From Virgisporangium aurantiacum (GTDB lineage: Bacteria > Actinomycetota > Actinomycetes > Mycobacteriales > Micromonosporaceae): 64,000 bases of DNA. Position 1 is the stretch's first letter; each line of letters starts with the position of its first letter. The stretch spans positions 1-64,000 of the forward strand of contig NZ_BOPG01000085.1 in the NCBI RefSeq assembly GCF_016863635.1, written 5' to 3'. Below, piece by piece: positions 18,047 to 29,000 of the stretch. The notes under the pieces were generated by a model. It was not told the DNA's origin. It saw nothing but the letters and a program-made list of their open reading frames with translations, and did no database searches. Position numbers and translations under genes: made by a program.

Positions 18047-18348
18047 GCGCGGACATTCGCCGCCAGAACGCACCCGCGAGGCGGCGCATCTACCTGTTCA
18101 GTGCTGTCGAGGCGATCGTGTTCACCGCTGTCGGGTGGCTGTTCGGGCGAGAGTGTGCGGCCAGGTGTGGGACGGCCATGGCGGGGCGGCCCTCGATCAG
18201 GCGCTGGCCGGCGGGACTGGGATCGTGCCACGTCGGCGGGCCGGTGGAGCCCGACGTAGAGCGGGCTCGGTCGGCACGGCGGTCGGCATACGTGGCGCTC
18301 CGTTGTTCCGGCGCACCTCTCCCAGTCCTCGTGACGCCGGAAGACTGA
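18043..18348 (+). CDS. Short hypothetical membrane protein, probably truncated
   Basis: The ATG at 18043 overlaps the transporter stop (ATGA). The first 35 residues (ending IVFTAVGWLFGRE) hold one membrane helix and look like a real start. Beyond that the protein becomes Arg/Ala/Gly-rich and unlike a folded protein, while another frame reads more naturally (WDGHGGAALDQALAGGTGIV). A frameshift has probably cut a longer protein. It is 101 residues as it stands. Function unknown. Confidence 0.4.
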   Translation: MSADIRRQNAPARRRIYLFSAVEAIVFTAVGWLFGRECAARCGTAMAGRPSIRRWPAGLGSCHVGGPVEPDVERARSARRSAYVALRCSGAPLPVLVTPED

Positions 18349-18355
18349 CGCGGTC

Positions 18356-18386
18356 ACAACCTTTTCTCTCGCGGACCCATCTATAC
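18356..18386 (+). promoter_or_regulatory. Candidate ECF promoter of the sigma factor gene
   Basis: ACAACCTTTT (18356-18365) followed 13 bases later by CATCTATA (18379-18386). An AACC -35 element is the hallmark of ECF/SigE-family promoters, and such factors often transcribe their own genes. The ATG at 18391 lies only a few bases beyond and lacks a ribosome site, so the mRNA may be leaderless. Confidence 0.45.
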
Positions 18387-18390
18387 GGGC

Positions 18391-18900
18391 ATGGAGTCCA
18401 CGGAGGACCGGGAACGGCAGTACACCGCGTACGTCGAGGCGCGGGTCCTGCCGTTACGAAGAACCGCGTACCACCTGTGCGGAAGCTGGCACGTCGCGGA
18501 GGAACTGGTCCAGGAAGCGTTCATCAAGCTCTACCTGAAATGGGACCGCGTGCGGGGCCCGGCCACGCTTGACAGCTACGTGCGGCAGGTCCTCGTCCGC
18601 ACCTACCTGGAGACCACGCGGCGCTCATGGTTCCGGCGGATCCTGCCCACCGCGGAGTTACCGGAGGCCGCTGAGCGCGACGCCACAGACCCGGACCACC
18701 GGATGGACATCACCGCGGCGCTCGCCCGGCTGCCCGCCGGCCAACGGGTGGTGCTGGTGCTGCGGTACTTCGAAGGCCTCGACGTCAACGAAACGGCGAG
18801 GGTGCTGGGCCGTTCCCCCGGCACCGTCAAGAGCCAGACCTCGCTCGGCCTGGCCCGCCTCCGGGAGCTGCTGCCCGGCTACCTCAACGCGTCCCAGTAG
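18391..18900 (+). CDS. SigE-family RNA polymerase sigma factor (ECF-like)
   Basis: A 169-residue sigma-70 family protein with region 2 (RRTAYHLCGSWHVAEELVQE, then AFIKLYLKWDRV) and region 4 (LARLPAGQRVVLVLRYFEGL, then NETARVLGRSPGTVKSQTS). It has no region 1 or 3, which is normal for the SigE/ECF group of actinobacteria. It should direct RNA polymerase to a small stress regulon. The next gene, nine bases on, encodes its likely membrane-bound partner. Confidence 0.92.
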   Translation: MESTEDRERQYTAYVEARVLPLRRTAYHLCGSWHVAEELVQEAFIKLYLKWDRVRGPATLDSYVRQVLVRTYLETTRRSWFRRILPTAELPEAAERDATDPDHRMDITAALARLPAGQRVVLVLRYFEGLDVNETARVLGRSPGTVKSQTSLGLARLRELLPGYLNASQ

Positions 18901-18909
18901 GAGATGACA

Positions 18910-19914
18910 ATGTCAGAAGCACAGCTCCAGGACATGTTCCGCCAGGCCGACGACGTCGAGCCACCGCTGCCCCCGCACTTCGTCGCTGGCAGCCTCGAGG
19001 CGGGACGCCGTCGGTTGCGGCACCGGCGCACGGTGCGCGCGACCACCGGTGGCGTCGCGGCCCTCGCCGCCCTGGCGATCGCGGCGACGGCGGTCGTCGG
19101 CGGTACGGGCGGAACCAGCGGCGTCGACCGCGGCGCCGTCAGTGGCACGCCGGCCGATGTACCCGGCCAGCATCAGGAGGTACCTGACGTGCCGCAGAAC
19201 GCGATCGCCCTGCTGGAACGGGTGTCGCTGGTGGCCGGTCAGCGGACGGAGCAGGTCCGTCGCGACCAGTTCATCTACGAGAAGCGTCAGTTCAGCACGA
19301 CGGTGCCGACCGAGGTGAACCCCAAGGGAGAGATAGTCGGCGTCTCCGAGAGTTGGGATTCCGTGGACGGGTCAAAGCCCGGCTGGACGGTGATGCCGGA
19401 CAAGCGGGGACAGCAGTTCAGCGGGCCGACACCGGCCGAAGCCGATCCCTCGTTGGAGGGCAACACCACCTACACCTATCTGACGACCCTGCCCACCGAC
19501 CCTTCCGCCCTGTTGGCCACGGTCCGCGCGGCGGTCGCGGCCCGACCGGGTCCCAAGCCCGGCGACCGCGTCGACGCCGACCAGGAGGCCTTCGAGGTGA
19601 TCGGCGGAGTACTCAACAACACGATGCTGCCCCCGCGGTTGGGGGCCGCGCTCTACCAGGCCGTCGCCATGATCCCCGGCGTCACGATGATCACCGAGGT
19701 CACCGACCTGGCCGGCCGACCGGGCATCGCCGTGCAACGGGTCAGCGCGCAGAACGGCGACACGAGCACATGGATCTTCGACCGGAAGACGTACGAGTTC
19801 CTCGGCGCGAACCTCACCCGACTGACGAGGTACAGCGACGGGGACAGGTTCGCCAAGACCAGTTTCGCCATCCTGACCCGCGCCGTGGTCGACGAGGTCC
19901 GCCAGACGCCGTAG
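18910..19914 (+). CDS. CU044_5270-family membrane protein, likely partner of the sigma factor
   Basis: About 334 residues from the ATG at 18910, which has TAGGAG six bases upstream; the ATG at 18904 is too close to that site. Residues 1-45 are cytosolic. A single membrane helix at about 48-68 (GGVAALAALAIAATAVVGG) precedes a large external domain. The external part has the features of the CU044_5270 family (FIYEKRQFSTTV, AFEVIGGVLNNTMLPPRLGA, then PGIAVQRVSAQNG). Proteins of this group follow SigE-type sigma genes and probably act as anti-sigma or sensing components. The cytosolic part is short and lacks an obvious zinc motif. Confidence 0.85.
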   Translation: MSEAQLQDMFRQADDVEPPLPPHFVAGSLEAGRRRLRHRRTVRATTGGVAALAALAIAATAVVGGTGGTSGVDRGAVSGTPADVPGQHQEVPDVPQNAIALLERVSLVAGQRTEQVRRDQFIYEKRQFSTTVPTEVNPKGEIVGVSESWDSVDGSKPGWTVMPDKRGQQFSGPTPAEADPSLEGNTTYTYLTTLPTDPSALLATVRAAVAARPGPKPGDRVDADQEAFEVIGGVLNNTMLPPRLGAALYQAVAMIPGVTMITEVTDLAGRPGIAVQRVSAQNGDTSTWIFDRKTYEFLGANLTRLTRYSDGDRFAKTSFAILTRAVVDEVRQTP

Positions 19915-19937
19915 CGGGGAAAGGCGCTCGAACAGCG

Positions 19938-19976
19938 AAGGCCCCGGTCGGCGGAAGCGCCGTTGACCCGGGCCTT
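19938..19976. terminator. Terminator after the sigma factor operon
   Basis: AAGGCCCCGGTC pairs with GACCCGGGCCTT (12 bp, one mismatch), extended inward by GGCG with CGCC. It lies 24 bases after the stop of the CU044_5270-type gene. Confidence 0.65.
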
Positions 19977-20157
19977 CCTGGTGAGAGCCGCCCCATGGCT
20001 TGCCGCCAACTACCAGCGAAGATTCAGCGCCGTAGACTCCCGAAGGTCACAGCCCGCCCGTAACCTATCCACCCGCACGGACGGATCGTCCTCCGGTCGG
20101 AATGAGGCGTCGCGTTCCCAGCCCGTCCCTCCTCCGTCGTCAGCCGTCCCGGCCGGT

Positions 20158-20310
20158 CGGCCAGCCAGACCCAGAACCTCGCGGCTGAGCATCCGCAGCG
20201 CCTGGATGAGCTCAAGGGCCAGCGGTGGTTCTACGCCGGCAAATACAACGGACTGCCTCTCGACGACCGCAGTCCCCTGGAGATCATCAGCACCCGTACC
20301 AGCAGGATGC
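20158..20310 (+). pseudogene. Arylsulfatase C-terminal fragment
   Basis: In one frame the sequence reads NLAAEHPQRLDELKGQRWFY, then AGKYNGLPLDDRSPLEII. This is the well-conserved tail region of actinobacterial arylsulfatases (usual pattern DLAAEHPERLAEL...YGVLPLDDR). No sulfatase catalytic CxPSR motif or upstream domain is present, and the frame is closed on both sides, so the rest of the gene has been lost. It lies directly before a membrane-protein gene on the same strand. Confidence 0.7.
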
Positions 20311-20393
20311 GAGCTCGGACTCATCCGGGTGGGGTGAGCCGCCGGGCCGATCCGTGCGCGAGGCTGAGACGTCTGGCCGATCGGAGGAACGGG

Positions 20394-21092
20394 ATGAGGG
20401 TGCGGCCGGTCCGTCTGAACTCGGCGATCGCGAGCCTGTTCATCGTGGGCTCGGCCTGCTTCGTGCTGGGGTCGGTGCCGGCGTACACCGACGCGGTTGG
20501 AGGCGTCGTCGACGGCGTCACCTTCTTCGTTGGATCGATCTTCTTCACCGCGGCGTCGTTCCTTCAACTCGTTCAGGCCCAGACTCCGGCGATGGGCGAC
20601 GGCGCCGCGCTGCCGAGCTCACCGGAACCGGTGCGGTTATGGGCCTGGCTACCGCATGACCGGAACTGGCTCGCGGCAATCACGCAGTTCCCCGGCACGC
20701 TGTTCTTCAACGTCAGCACGCTGGCCGCTCTGGCGCACAACGCATCGGTGCGGGAGCAGGACCGACACGTGTGGCGGCCGGACATCTATGGATCGACCCT
20801 GTTCCTCGTGGCCAGCGCGTTTGGCATTCTCGCGATCGGGACCTTCTGGAGTTGGCGGCCGCGGATGCTGCCGTGGCGGATCGCGTGGGTGAACATGATC
20901 GGATCCGTCCTGTTCATGGCCTCCGCTCTGGCCAGCTTCGTCCTGCCCAGCTCTGGTGACGTGATCAATCTGTGGGTCGATGTCGCCGGCACGCTGCTCG
21001 GTGCGCTGTGCTTCCTGATCGGAGCCATCCTGATGTTCGCGGCCTGGCGACAGGCCGTTCACAACGCCGACCCCGCGGCCAGGCCAACCTAG
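20394..21092 (+). CDS. YrhK-like polytopic membrane protein
   Basis: About 232 residues with six membrane helices. The ATG at 20394 has GGAGG seven bases upstream; the longer open frame to 20307 is arginine-rich and runs over the arylsulfatase scrap. The repeated pattern (FIVGSACFVLGSVPAY, DGVTFFVGSIFFTAASFLQL, then WVDVAGTLLGALCFLIGAIL) resembles the two-helix YrhK-like domain, apparently duplicated. Function unknown. It ends 10 bases before the glutamate decarboxylase, so the two are probably co-transcribed; an associated acid-stress or transport role is a guess. Confidence 0.8.
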   Translation: MRVRPVRLNSAIASLFIVGSACFVLGSVPAYTDAVGGVVDGVTFFVGSIFFTAASFLQLVQAQTPAMGDGAALPSSPEPVRLWAWLPHDRNWLAAITQFPGTLFFNVSTLAALAHNASVREQDRHVWRPDIYGSTLFLVASAFGILAIGTFWSWRPRMLPWRIAWVNMIGSVLFMASALASFVLPSSGDVINLWVDVAGTLLGALCFLIGAILMFAAWRQAVHNADPAARPT

Positions 21093-21102
21093 GAGAGCGC
21101 GC

Positions 21103-22486
21103 ATGACCACGACGCCCATGGGCAACGATGACGCTGACGCGGCTCTGTTCGGCAACCGGTTCGTCACGCGGGAGGTGCCGACCCGGGAGTTTCCGGATAC
21201 GGGCATGACAGCCGTGGACGCCTTCCGTCTCGTCTCGGAGGAGATGGCGCTGGAGGGTGATCCGGCCCGGAACCTGGCGACGTTCGTTACGACCTGGATG
21301 GAGCCGGAGGCGCAACGGATCGTCGCGGCGAACCTGCACCGGAACTTCATCGACCACGCGGAGTACCCGCGCACCGCGGAGATCGAGCAGCGCTGCATCC
21401 GGATGATCGCGGACCTCTTCCACGCGCCGGGCGAGACGACCGGCGCGCGCACGCAGGGATCGTCCGAGGCCATCATGTTGGGTGGTCTCTCGCTCAAATG
21501 GAACTGGCGGATGCGTCGCGGGAACGCGGGCTCCTCGACCGCGATTCCGAATCTGGTCTTCGGCGGCGACGTACACGTGGTGTGGGAGAAGTTCTGTCGT
21601 TACTTCGATGTCGAACCCCGGATCGTGCCGCTTCAGCCCGGTAAGTACACGATCGGCCCGGACGACGTGGCGCCCCATGTCGATGAGAACACGATCGGTG
21701 TCGCGGCCGTGCTCGGGACGACGTTCACGGGGCACAAGGACGACATCGTCGGCATCAACGACCTGCTGCTCCAGATCAAGAGCGAGCGCGGGCTCGACGT
21801 GCCGTTGCACGTCGACGGGGCCAGCGGCGGCTTCGTGTGGCCGTTCCTCTACCCCCGACTCGCCGTGGGACTTCCGCCTCGAACAGGTCCGTTCGATCAA
21901 CGTCTCGGGGCACAAGTTCGGGCTGGTCTATCCGGGCATCGGCTGGCTGATCTTCCGGGAGAAGGCGGACCTGGCCAAGGACCTCGTGTTCGAGGAGAAC
22001 TATCTCGGCAAGACCGACTCGACATTTACCCTCAACTTCTCCACCGGCTCCGCGATGGTGCTGGCCCAGTACTACAACCTGGTCCGCTACGGTCGGGCCG
22101 GCTATCGCTACATCATGAAAAACATGCAGGCCAATGCTCGCGTGCTCGGCGAGAAGCTGGCGGCGATGGGCCGGTTCGAGTTGATCGGCCCCGACGAGGA
22201 GCAACTTCCCCTGGTGGCATTCCGCCTCGCCGCGGACAACGGATACGACGAGTTCGACATCGCCTGGCAACTCTCGGCCGAGCGCGGTTGGATGGTGCCC
22301 GCCTACACCCTCCCGCCGGATGCCCAGAATGTGACGATCATGCGCGCGTTGGTCAAGGAGACGATGAGCCGGGAGCACGTCGACACGCTTGCCCGGGACA
22401 TCGAAGAGGCATGCGCCACGCTCGCGAAAAAGGGTGGCGCGCACGAGGCCGAAAGCCAGAAGGTCGTTACCGGGCCGGGACACTGA
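21103..22486 (+). pseudogene. gadB: Glutamate decarboxylase interrupted by one frameshift
   Basis: The reading runs FVTREVPTREFPDTGMTA, then NLATFVTTWMEPEAQ, GARTQGSSEAIMLGG and PLHVDGASGGFVWPFLYP. It then shifts to the next frame and continues DSPWDFRLEQVRSINVSGHK, carrying the PLP-binding lysine codon at 21914, through NFSTGSAMVLAQYYNLVRYG to a stop at 22486. Joined, it is about 460 residues, the normal length for GadB. The shift is one extra base in a run of five Cs at 21852-21856. The family decarboxylates glutamate to GABA, consuming a proton. As written the protein loses its catalytic lysine. Either the gene is newly dead or the base is a sequencing error. Confidence 0.9.
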
Positions 22487-22644
22487 TCGCACCCGAGAAG
22501 TTCGTCCGCGGCAGCGTCACGCCGACGCCCAGTTCCGATACGTGCACCAGGGCCGGCTCCGATTCCCCGCCAGGCTCCACGCGTGCTTCCCCACCAGCGG
22601 CTCACCAGACACGGCTCAGCCGACTTCGACACGCGACCTAGTCC

Positions 22645-23037
22645 TCAGCCTCCGCCGGGCGGTTGGTGCATGCCGAAGTCGGACGGAACCACGGCGACCT
22701 TTCTCCGAAAAGCGTCGAGGAGCAGGTCGCCCTCGTTCAGCCTGCGGTCCAGGACGGTTTCCTTCTGCTCGTCGTAGTCGGCACTCCCGTAGCTGTCGAC
22801 CAGGTCGGCGAGAAGGTCGGCGACCTCGCCCAGATCGAGGTATCGGAAACCCTCCACGGCGCGTTCGAACTCGTCGGGCTCGATGACTTCCATCGCGAAT
22901 CCCAGGCCGCCGCCCATCATGGCGCCGAAGACCCGCGAAACATGCGAGAGCCTCGCCACCCCGAGCGGCGTGCCGGGCGGGACCGCACCCTCGACACCGT
23001 AGTCGACCGCTTCGTTGTACACATCGTCGAGCGACAT
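22645..23037 (-). CDS. Candidate immunity protein for the RHS toxin
   Basis: A 130-residue acidic, mostly helical cytosolic protein with no signal peptide (MSLDDVYNEAVDYGVEGAVP, then EVADLLADLVDSYGSADYDE). Its ATG overlaps the RHS toxin stop codon (TGATG), so it is translated right after the toxin. Position, size and acidity fit an immunity protein that blocks the toxin domain at the end of the preceding protein. I do not recognise a named immunity family. The role is inferred from context. Confidence 0.8.
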   Translation of the reverse strand: MSLDDVYNEAVDYGVEGAVPPGTPLGVARLSHVSRVFGAMMGGGLGFAMEVIEPDEFERAVEGFRYLDLGEVADLLADLVDSYGSADYDEQKETVLDRRLNEGDLLLDAFRRKVAVVPSDFGMHQPPGGG

Positions 23038-26000
23038 CAGATTCCCGGCAGGTTTCCCGGCAAGGCTTCCTTGCCGTACGTCCTGATCGTATTGATCACG
23101 TACATCCCGAAGTCCCACTGCTGGTTGAAGGGCATGCCCGCGAGCATGTTGCGAATGGATTGTCCGCCCGTCCAGTTGAAAGTCTTCGAATAGTATCCGT
23201 TCTTCGCGAAGTTGACGGTGCTCTCCAACAGCATCATGTTGTCCGGATGGTTGATCCACTCCAGCGGAAAACCAGACTTCGCCGCCTGGCTCTGTTCCAC
23301 GACATGCTCCCAGTTCAGGGTTGGACCGCCCCGGGCGGCGTAATCCCTGGCCGGCCCGTGCGCCGTTTGCCATCCACCGGGCCTGCTGTAGCTCGGGAGT
23401 CCTTCCGCAGAGCACTGGCAGTTAGGTCCGCCGCAGTTGTGGACGAGTACCGGCTGGTCGGCGGCGAGCACATGGTAGGTGTGTGTGACGGCGACGGTGA
23501 GGTTGTACGTCGTGACGCCGGCCTGCCCGGCACGTTGTACGGCGCCGATCTCGACCCGCGTGCCTGCCGACGTCTGAAGCCACTGCCCCGGCTGCAGGTC
23601 CTTCGCGTCGACCCATTCGCCCGCCGGCAGCACCCAGAACGGATGGTTGTCCGTCGCCGTGATCGTCGCCGGTCCGTCCGTCCCGCCGGTCTCCACGGTG
23701 ATCTGCACGAGTTCCCGGTCGCCGGTGCCGGTGATGGTGGCGGTCACGGGCTGCGCGGTCGTCCCGTTGTCCGGACCGGACGCCACCACGAGGTCGCCGA
23801 CGGCGATCTTCTCGATGGGCTTGCCGGAGCCGTCGGCCATGAGGACGGTCGCTCCGGCGGTGAAGCTGCAGCCCTTGCCGCCGCCGCCGCCCTTGCCGCC
23901 GCCGGCCTTGGCGGCGCCGGCGGATCCGGCACCGCGGCTGAGTGCACCGCCTGTCACCTTCCCGGTGGCGATCTCCCCCGCTTCCTTCCACGCGGCCGCC
24001 CCGGCCGCCTTCGTCGCCGCTTTCGCGCCTTGGCCGGCGACGGCGGCCGATACGCCGGCCTTGATTCCCTGGGCGCCGGCCGATCCGAGGCCTCCGGTCA
24101 CCGCCCCGATGACCGCGCCGACCGCTGCCTGTTTGGCCAGGCCTCCCCAGCTGAATTCGCCCTTGCCCTCGACCTTCGTCTCGACCGCGTACTGCACGGC
24201 GGAGCCCACGGCGCCGGCCAACGCGCCGCACGCGACGGCGCCCGCACCCGTCCAACCGATTGCGAAGCCGCAGCCCACACCGACCACCAGACCCGCGGCG
24301 AAGCCGGCGATGGCGGCCTTGTGGTCGTCGACCCAGTTGACGGTGGCGGTGGCGGCCTTCTTGCCCTTGCAGACGATGTCCCAGGTGCCGCACTTCTTCG
24401 ACTTGCCCTTGCCGCCGTCCTTCTTGCCGCCGCCACCGTTGCCGCCGCCACCACCACCGCCACCGCCGGTTCCGTCGGAGGTGTAGGTGGGTGTGTTGCC
24501 GTACCATTCCTCGTCGGTCATGACCTTCAGACCGTCGGCGTCGCTGGCGGCCGTGGGTGCGTTGTTGGCGTAGGTGTAGCCGTTCATCTGCTGCGGATCG
24601 GTGAAGTCGACGATCGTGTCGATCGACACGAAGCGACCGATCGCCGGGTCGTACTCGCGCGCGCCGAGATGGGTTAGGCCGGTGGGATCCTTGGTGCCGC
24701 CGACGAAGCCCTTCTCGTTGGGCCACAGGGTCGGTGTGCCGCGTTCGGCTCCGAACGGGGTCTCGTAGCGACGGGTGACCGCCTGCCCGGCCTCGGCGAT
24801 CGCGATCTGCTGTGTGCCGTGATGATCGCCGCCGAGCCACGTGACACCCGCGGCGGTGCGTTGGGCCACGGTCGTTCCGCCGAAGTTGTAGAACCGCGTG
24901 CAGGTCTTGCTGTTGGTGGCGCGGTCCCACCGCAGTTCCGCGTCGGGCAGGTAGAGGGTCTTCCCCTTGGCGTCGCGGCGGATGAGCCGGTCACCGGTGG
25001 CGGAGTAGACGTAACTGGTCTCGCCGGTCGGGTCGTTGGTGGAGGCGAGGTGGCCCTGGTGGTCCCAGGTCAGCGTCTGCAGTTCCCCACCGGGTGCCGG
25101 GCGGTTGAGCGTGTTGCCGGCTGCGTCGTAGGTGTAGCCGGTGGTTACCGACGCGCCGTCGGCGCTGCGGGTGACGCCGGTCAGCGTGTGCGGCTGGTCG
25201 CCGCCGTCGTTCGGGTAGTCGTAGGCGGTGGTGACGGCCTGGGTGTCGGAGGTCAGGCTGTGGTCGGTCTGGGTCAGGCGGCGACCGATGTCGTCATAGG
25301 TCCAGGATTGCCGGTACGGCGCCGGTCCGCCGAGGCCGGCCGCCGTCGGCGTCGCGGCGCAGTCGCCCGATCGTGGGGTCCAGGCCCCGGTGAGGCGTTG
25401 TAGGCCGTCGTACCGGAAGCATTGGACGTCCGCGGTCGCACCGGGTGGCGAGTCCGCGATCCGGGTCACCTTGCCGACGTCGTCGTAGTCGTAGGTGATG
25501 TCCGAGACGGTGTTCGGGTCGGCGCCGTCCCGCGCGGTGATGACCTGTTCGAGGCGTCCGGTCTCCAGTTCGTACTTGAACGTGCGGTAGACCCGGGACC
25601 CGGTCTCGCTGAACAGCCCTCGGTACAGGGTGAGCTGCTCGGGTTCGGCGAGCGCGTTGTAACGGGTGTCGGAGACGTAGCTCGCCTGCGGTGCCGAGCC
25701 GAGGAAGTTGGTCATGCGGTTCGGCAGGCCGAGATCGGTGTAGGTGAAGCCGACCGACTCCACCGGCAGGTCACCGGTCTCCGGGGAACCGAGACTGTTC
25801 GCGCTGCCGTCGCGGTTGTATCCCGCGTTGTAGTAGTACGTGCCTCCGACGCCGCCCTCCGCCATCGGGATGCTGATCGAGGTGCCGGTCTTCTGGTAAG
25901 CCAGGTTGTATCCGGTGGTCGCTACCGTGTACCGGTCGTTACCGACGATCCGGGTCGCCGAGGTGAGCTGCCCCTTGGCCTTGGTCACCTGGTCGGGCAG

Positions 26001-29000
26001 GGTGGTCTGGTCGTAGATCCACTCGACGATCTTGTTGGTCGCGGCGAGTGCGTCCTTGTAGATGCCGGTACGCCGCCCGAAGGCGTCGTAGGTGTAGAGC
26101 AGCTTGCGGTTACGGGCGTCGGTCGAGGTCGCCACCCGTCCGCCGGCGTCGTAGGTCGTGGTGAGGGTTCCGCTGTCGGGGTCGTCGAGGGTGGTCTGCC
26201 GGCCGGTGATGTCGTACCCGAAGACCCACCGGTTGCCCGCCGGGTCGGTCACCGTCGACAGGAGACCCCGGCGGTTGTACTCGTACGTCGTGTCGGCGTG
26301 CGCGCCCGTCGGGGTGCTGCCCATGTACGTGCGCGCCCGGGTGGTGTGGCCGCGGGCGTCGACGAACCTGGTGGTCGCGGTGCCGCCCTGTGGCGGCACC
26401 ACCGTCGTGTGATCGCCGCCGTGGACGGTGTGGGTGCGCCAGCGTTCCCGCTCGTATGGCTGGAAGATGCTGTCCGTCGCCCGTCCCGCACCGTCGTACA
26501 CCGTGCGGGTCTGCTTGGGGATCGTGTCCGCGGCGACCACCCCGACCAGGTCGATGCCCGGCGTGCCGGTGTTGTGGTACGTGTCGTACGCCTTCACCGC
26601 CCGGCCTGCGGTGTCGTAGAACGTGTCGGTGAGCAGCCGACCGCCCGATGGCGACGCCGACTGGGTCTGCCGTTGCCGCAGCATCCCGTCGTAGAGCGTG
26701 TAGGACGTCAGGTATGCGCCGGTCGGGCCGACCCGGTCGGTCGTCACCGCCGTCGCGCCGTCGCGGCGGACCGTGTATGTGTACTTGACGTCCGCGGGGT
26801 CGACGCCCTTGGTCTTGCCGGGCTTCCAGACGCCCGTCAACCGGCCCAGGCTGTCGTACGCCAGGCTGGACCTCAGGCCGTTCACGTCCTCGGTGGACGT
26901 CGACAGGCCCCACGCCGGTTCGATCGTGCTCGTGGTCGTCCAGTTCAGCGCGTTCGTGTCGACGGTTTGCGTCACCGGGCCGCCGCTCGCCGGCGTGTAT
27001 GTGGTCGCCGACCGGAAGTTCAGCGCGTCCCACGACTCGACGGTGCGGCCGTGGCTGTCGAACGCCGCCCGGGCCACCGTGCTGAACACCGGCTGCCCGT
27101 TCGCCCAGCCGGTCATCTGCTCCATGCGGGTCACGTCACCGCGTTTCGGCGCGATGCCGGGATCCTGGCCGTCGTAGCTCGTGCGGGTGGCGCTGACGAC
27201 GTCGTCGGCGGTGACGGTTCCCGCGGCGGCAGCACAGCTGAGCGCGTACGAGCGGGCACCGTGCGGCAGGCCGATGATCCAGGCGGTCGTGTTGCGCGGC
27301 TCGTAGGTGGTGGTCGAGCACTGCTCGTCGCCGGTCACGTCGACGTCACCGAGGTCGTCGACCTTGACGGCCATGCCGTAGGAGTCGAACTCCTTGACGG
27401 TCCTGGTCCGCTGCGCCGGCCGCCCGCCGTCGCGGGCTGTGCGGGACTCGGAGGTCCGGACGTCCACGTAGCGGGAGGCGACCTTCGCACCCGCGATCGT
27501 CCGGGTCGCGAGTTCCGCCGAATGCCATGGCTCGGACAGCGAACCGGAGACCTCCGCGCCACCGGGGCCGTTGAACGTCCGCTGCTCGCGGACCATGCCT
27601 GCGTACCAGTCCTCGTCGACGAACGTCCCGCCCTGCGAGTCGGTCACGCTGACCGACCGGGTGGTGCCGGATGGCCCCTTGTCGCCGTTCATGCCGCGGA
27701 AGTACGTCGTCTCCGAGTACGTCTGCTCCCCCGGGTCACCGACCGTCGTCCCCACCCTGCCGTAGCCGCGCCACGACGACCACGTCTTGCCGTCCTCGGA
27801 CAGCAGACCGTCGTCGTCGGCGAAGTGCCAAGCCGGGTCACCGAGGTACGTGTACCGGTTGACGACCCGGGGCGCGCCACCGGTCAGGTCGGACTCGGTC
27901 ACCGCGTCGACGACGTACTTGTGGAAGTAGTCGGTCTTCGCGGTCGTGTGCCCCTCCGGCGTCCACTTCACCGGGTAACACCGCAACGTGTTGCTCTCCG
28001 GCACCGTCGGCACCCGGGTACCGGCCACACAGTCCGGGTCGGAGTAGTCGATCTGCACCAGGCCACCGGTCTCGGTGTAGATCCCGACCAGGCGCCGCCA
28101 GTTCATCGACGGCGAATGGTCGACGGTGTCGACCCGGTTGTGCATCGGCTCGCCCTCGAACGTGATGTCCGGCATCGCCGTCGTGCCGCCCACGAGCCCG
28201 ACGTGGGAGATCTTCTCCAGCCACAGCCCGGCCCGGGTCGAGTCCTCCGGGTCCGGGAAGCCGTGCGTCAGCGTCCACCGCTCGACATCGCGGAAATCGT
28301 TCGGTGCGCTGTTGCGCACCTGCGTGGTGACGGTCGACAGCCGGTTCGTGGTCCAGAACGACGGCGACGCGTTCAGGCACTCCTTCGTGGCGGACGCGCA
28401 CTCCAGGTCCCACGGCGTGTCGGGCCACGTCGTCTCGTTGTGGGTGCCGCAGTTGGACAGGCACCGGTCGCCGTAGCCGAGCAGCACCCGCGCGGCGGCG
28501 TTGCCCGCGAACACCGAGTCGGTGCCGGTGGTCGGGTCCGGCTCCACCCGCGTGCCGTACTCGACCCGGTCCAGCCGCCCGCCGCGCACGTACGACACCG
28601 GCGTCGCGACGACCATGTTCTTCGCGTAGTGGTTGGTGTTCGACGAGTACCAGAACGACATCGTGTTGTTGTGCGGGTCGACGACGTAGTCGAGATTCCA
28701 CCGCCACGCCTGCGTGCACCACGACGCGTTGTAGGTCGTCTGGTTGCACGGCTCGTTGACGTGGTTGCCGAACACCGGCATCGTCCACACCGACCCGGTC
28801 GGCTTGTTCGACGGTGCGCCCGGCAGCATGTTCTTCCCGAACCAGTACTGCGTCCCCGACGACGTGGTCAGCACCCACCACTCGCCGTTGCGGGCGCCGT
28901 TCGGTGCGCCGTACCGCCGCTCGACCCTCGACCCGTCGGCCTTGCGCGGGTGCCACCGGTTGACGTCGGTGGCGTCCTGGATCAGCTCCAGTGACCGGCC

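Noticed and set aside
21103..22641. Reading the decarboxylase as a single 512-residue protein
   Set aside because: After base 21856 this frame encodes Arg/Gly-rich nonsense, while the neighbouring frame keeps the conserved decarboxylase sequence and its lysine.
25422..28994. Long plus-strand open frame of 1190 codons opposite the RHS gene
   Set aside because: It is an antisense shadow: rich in Arg, Val and Gly, no start context or domains, while the opposite strand encodes a continuous RHS protein. The same holds for the frames at 29287-31686 and 31975-34017.
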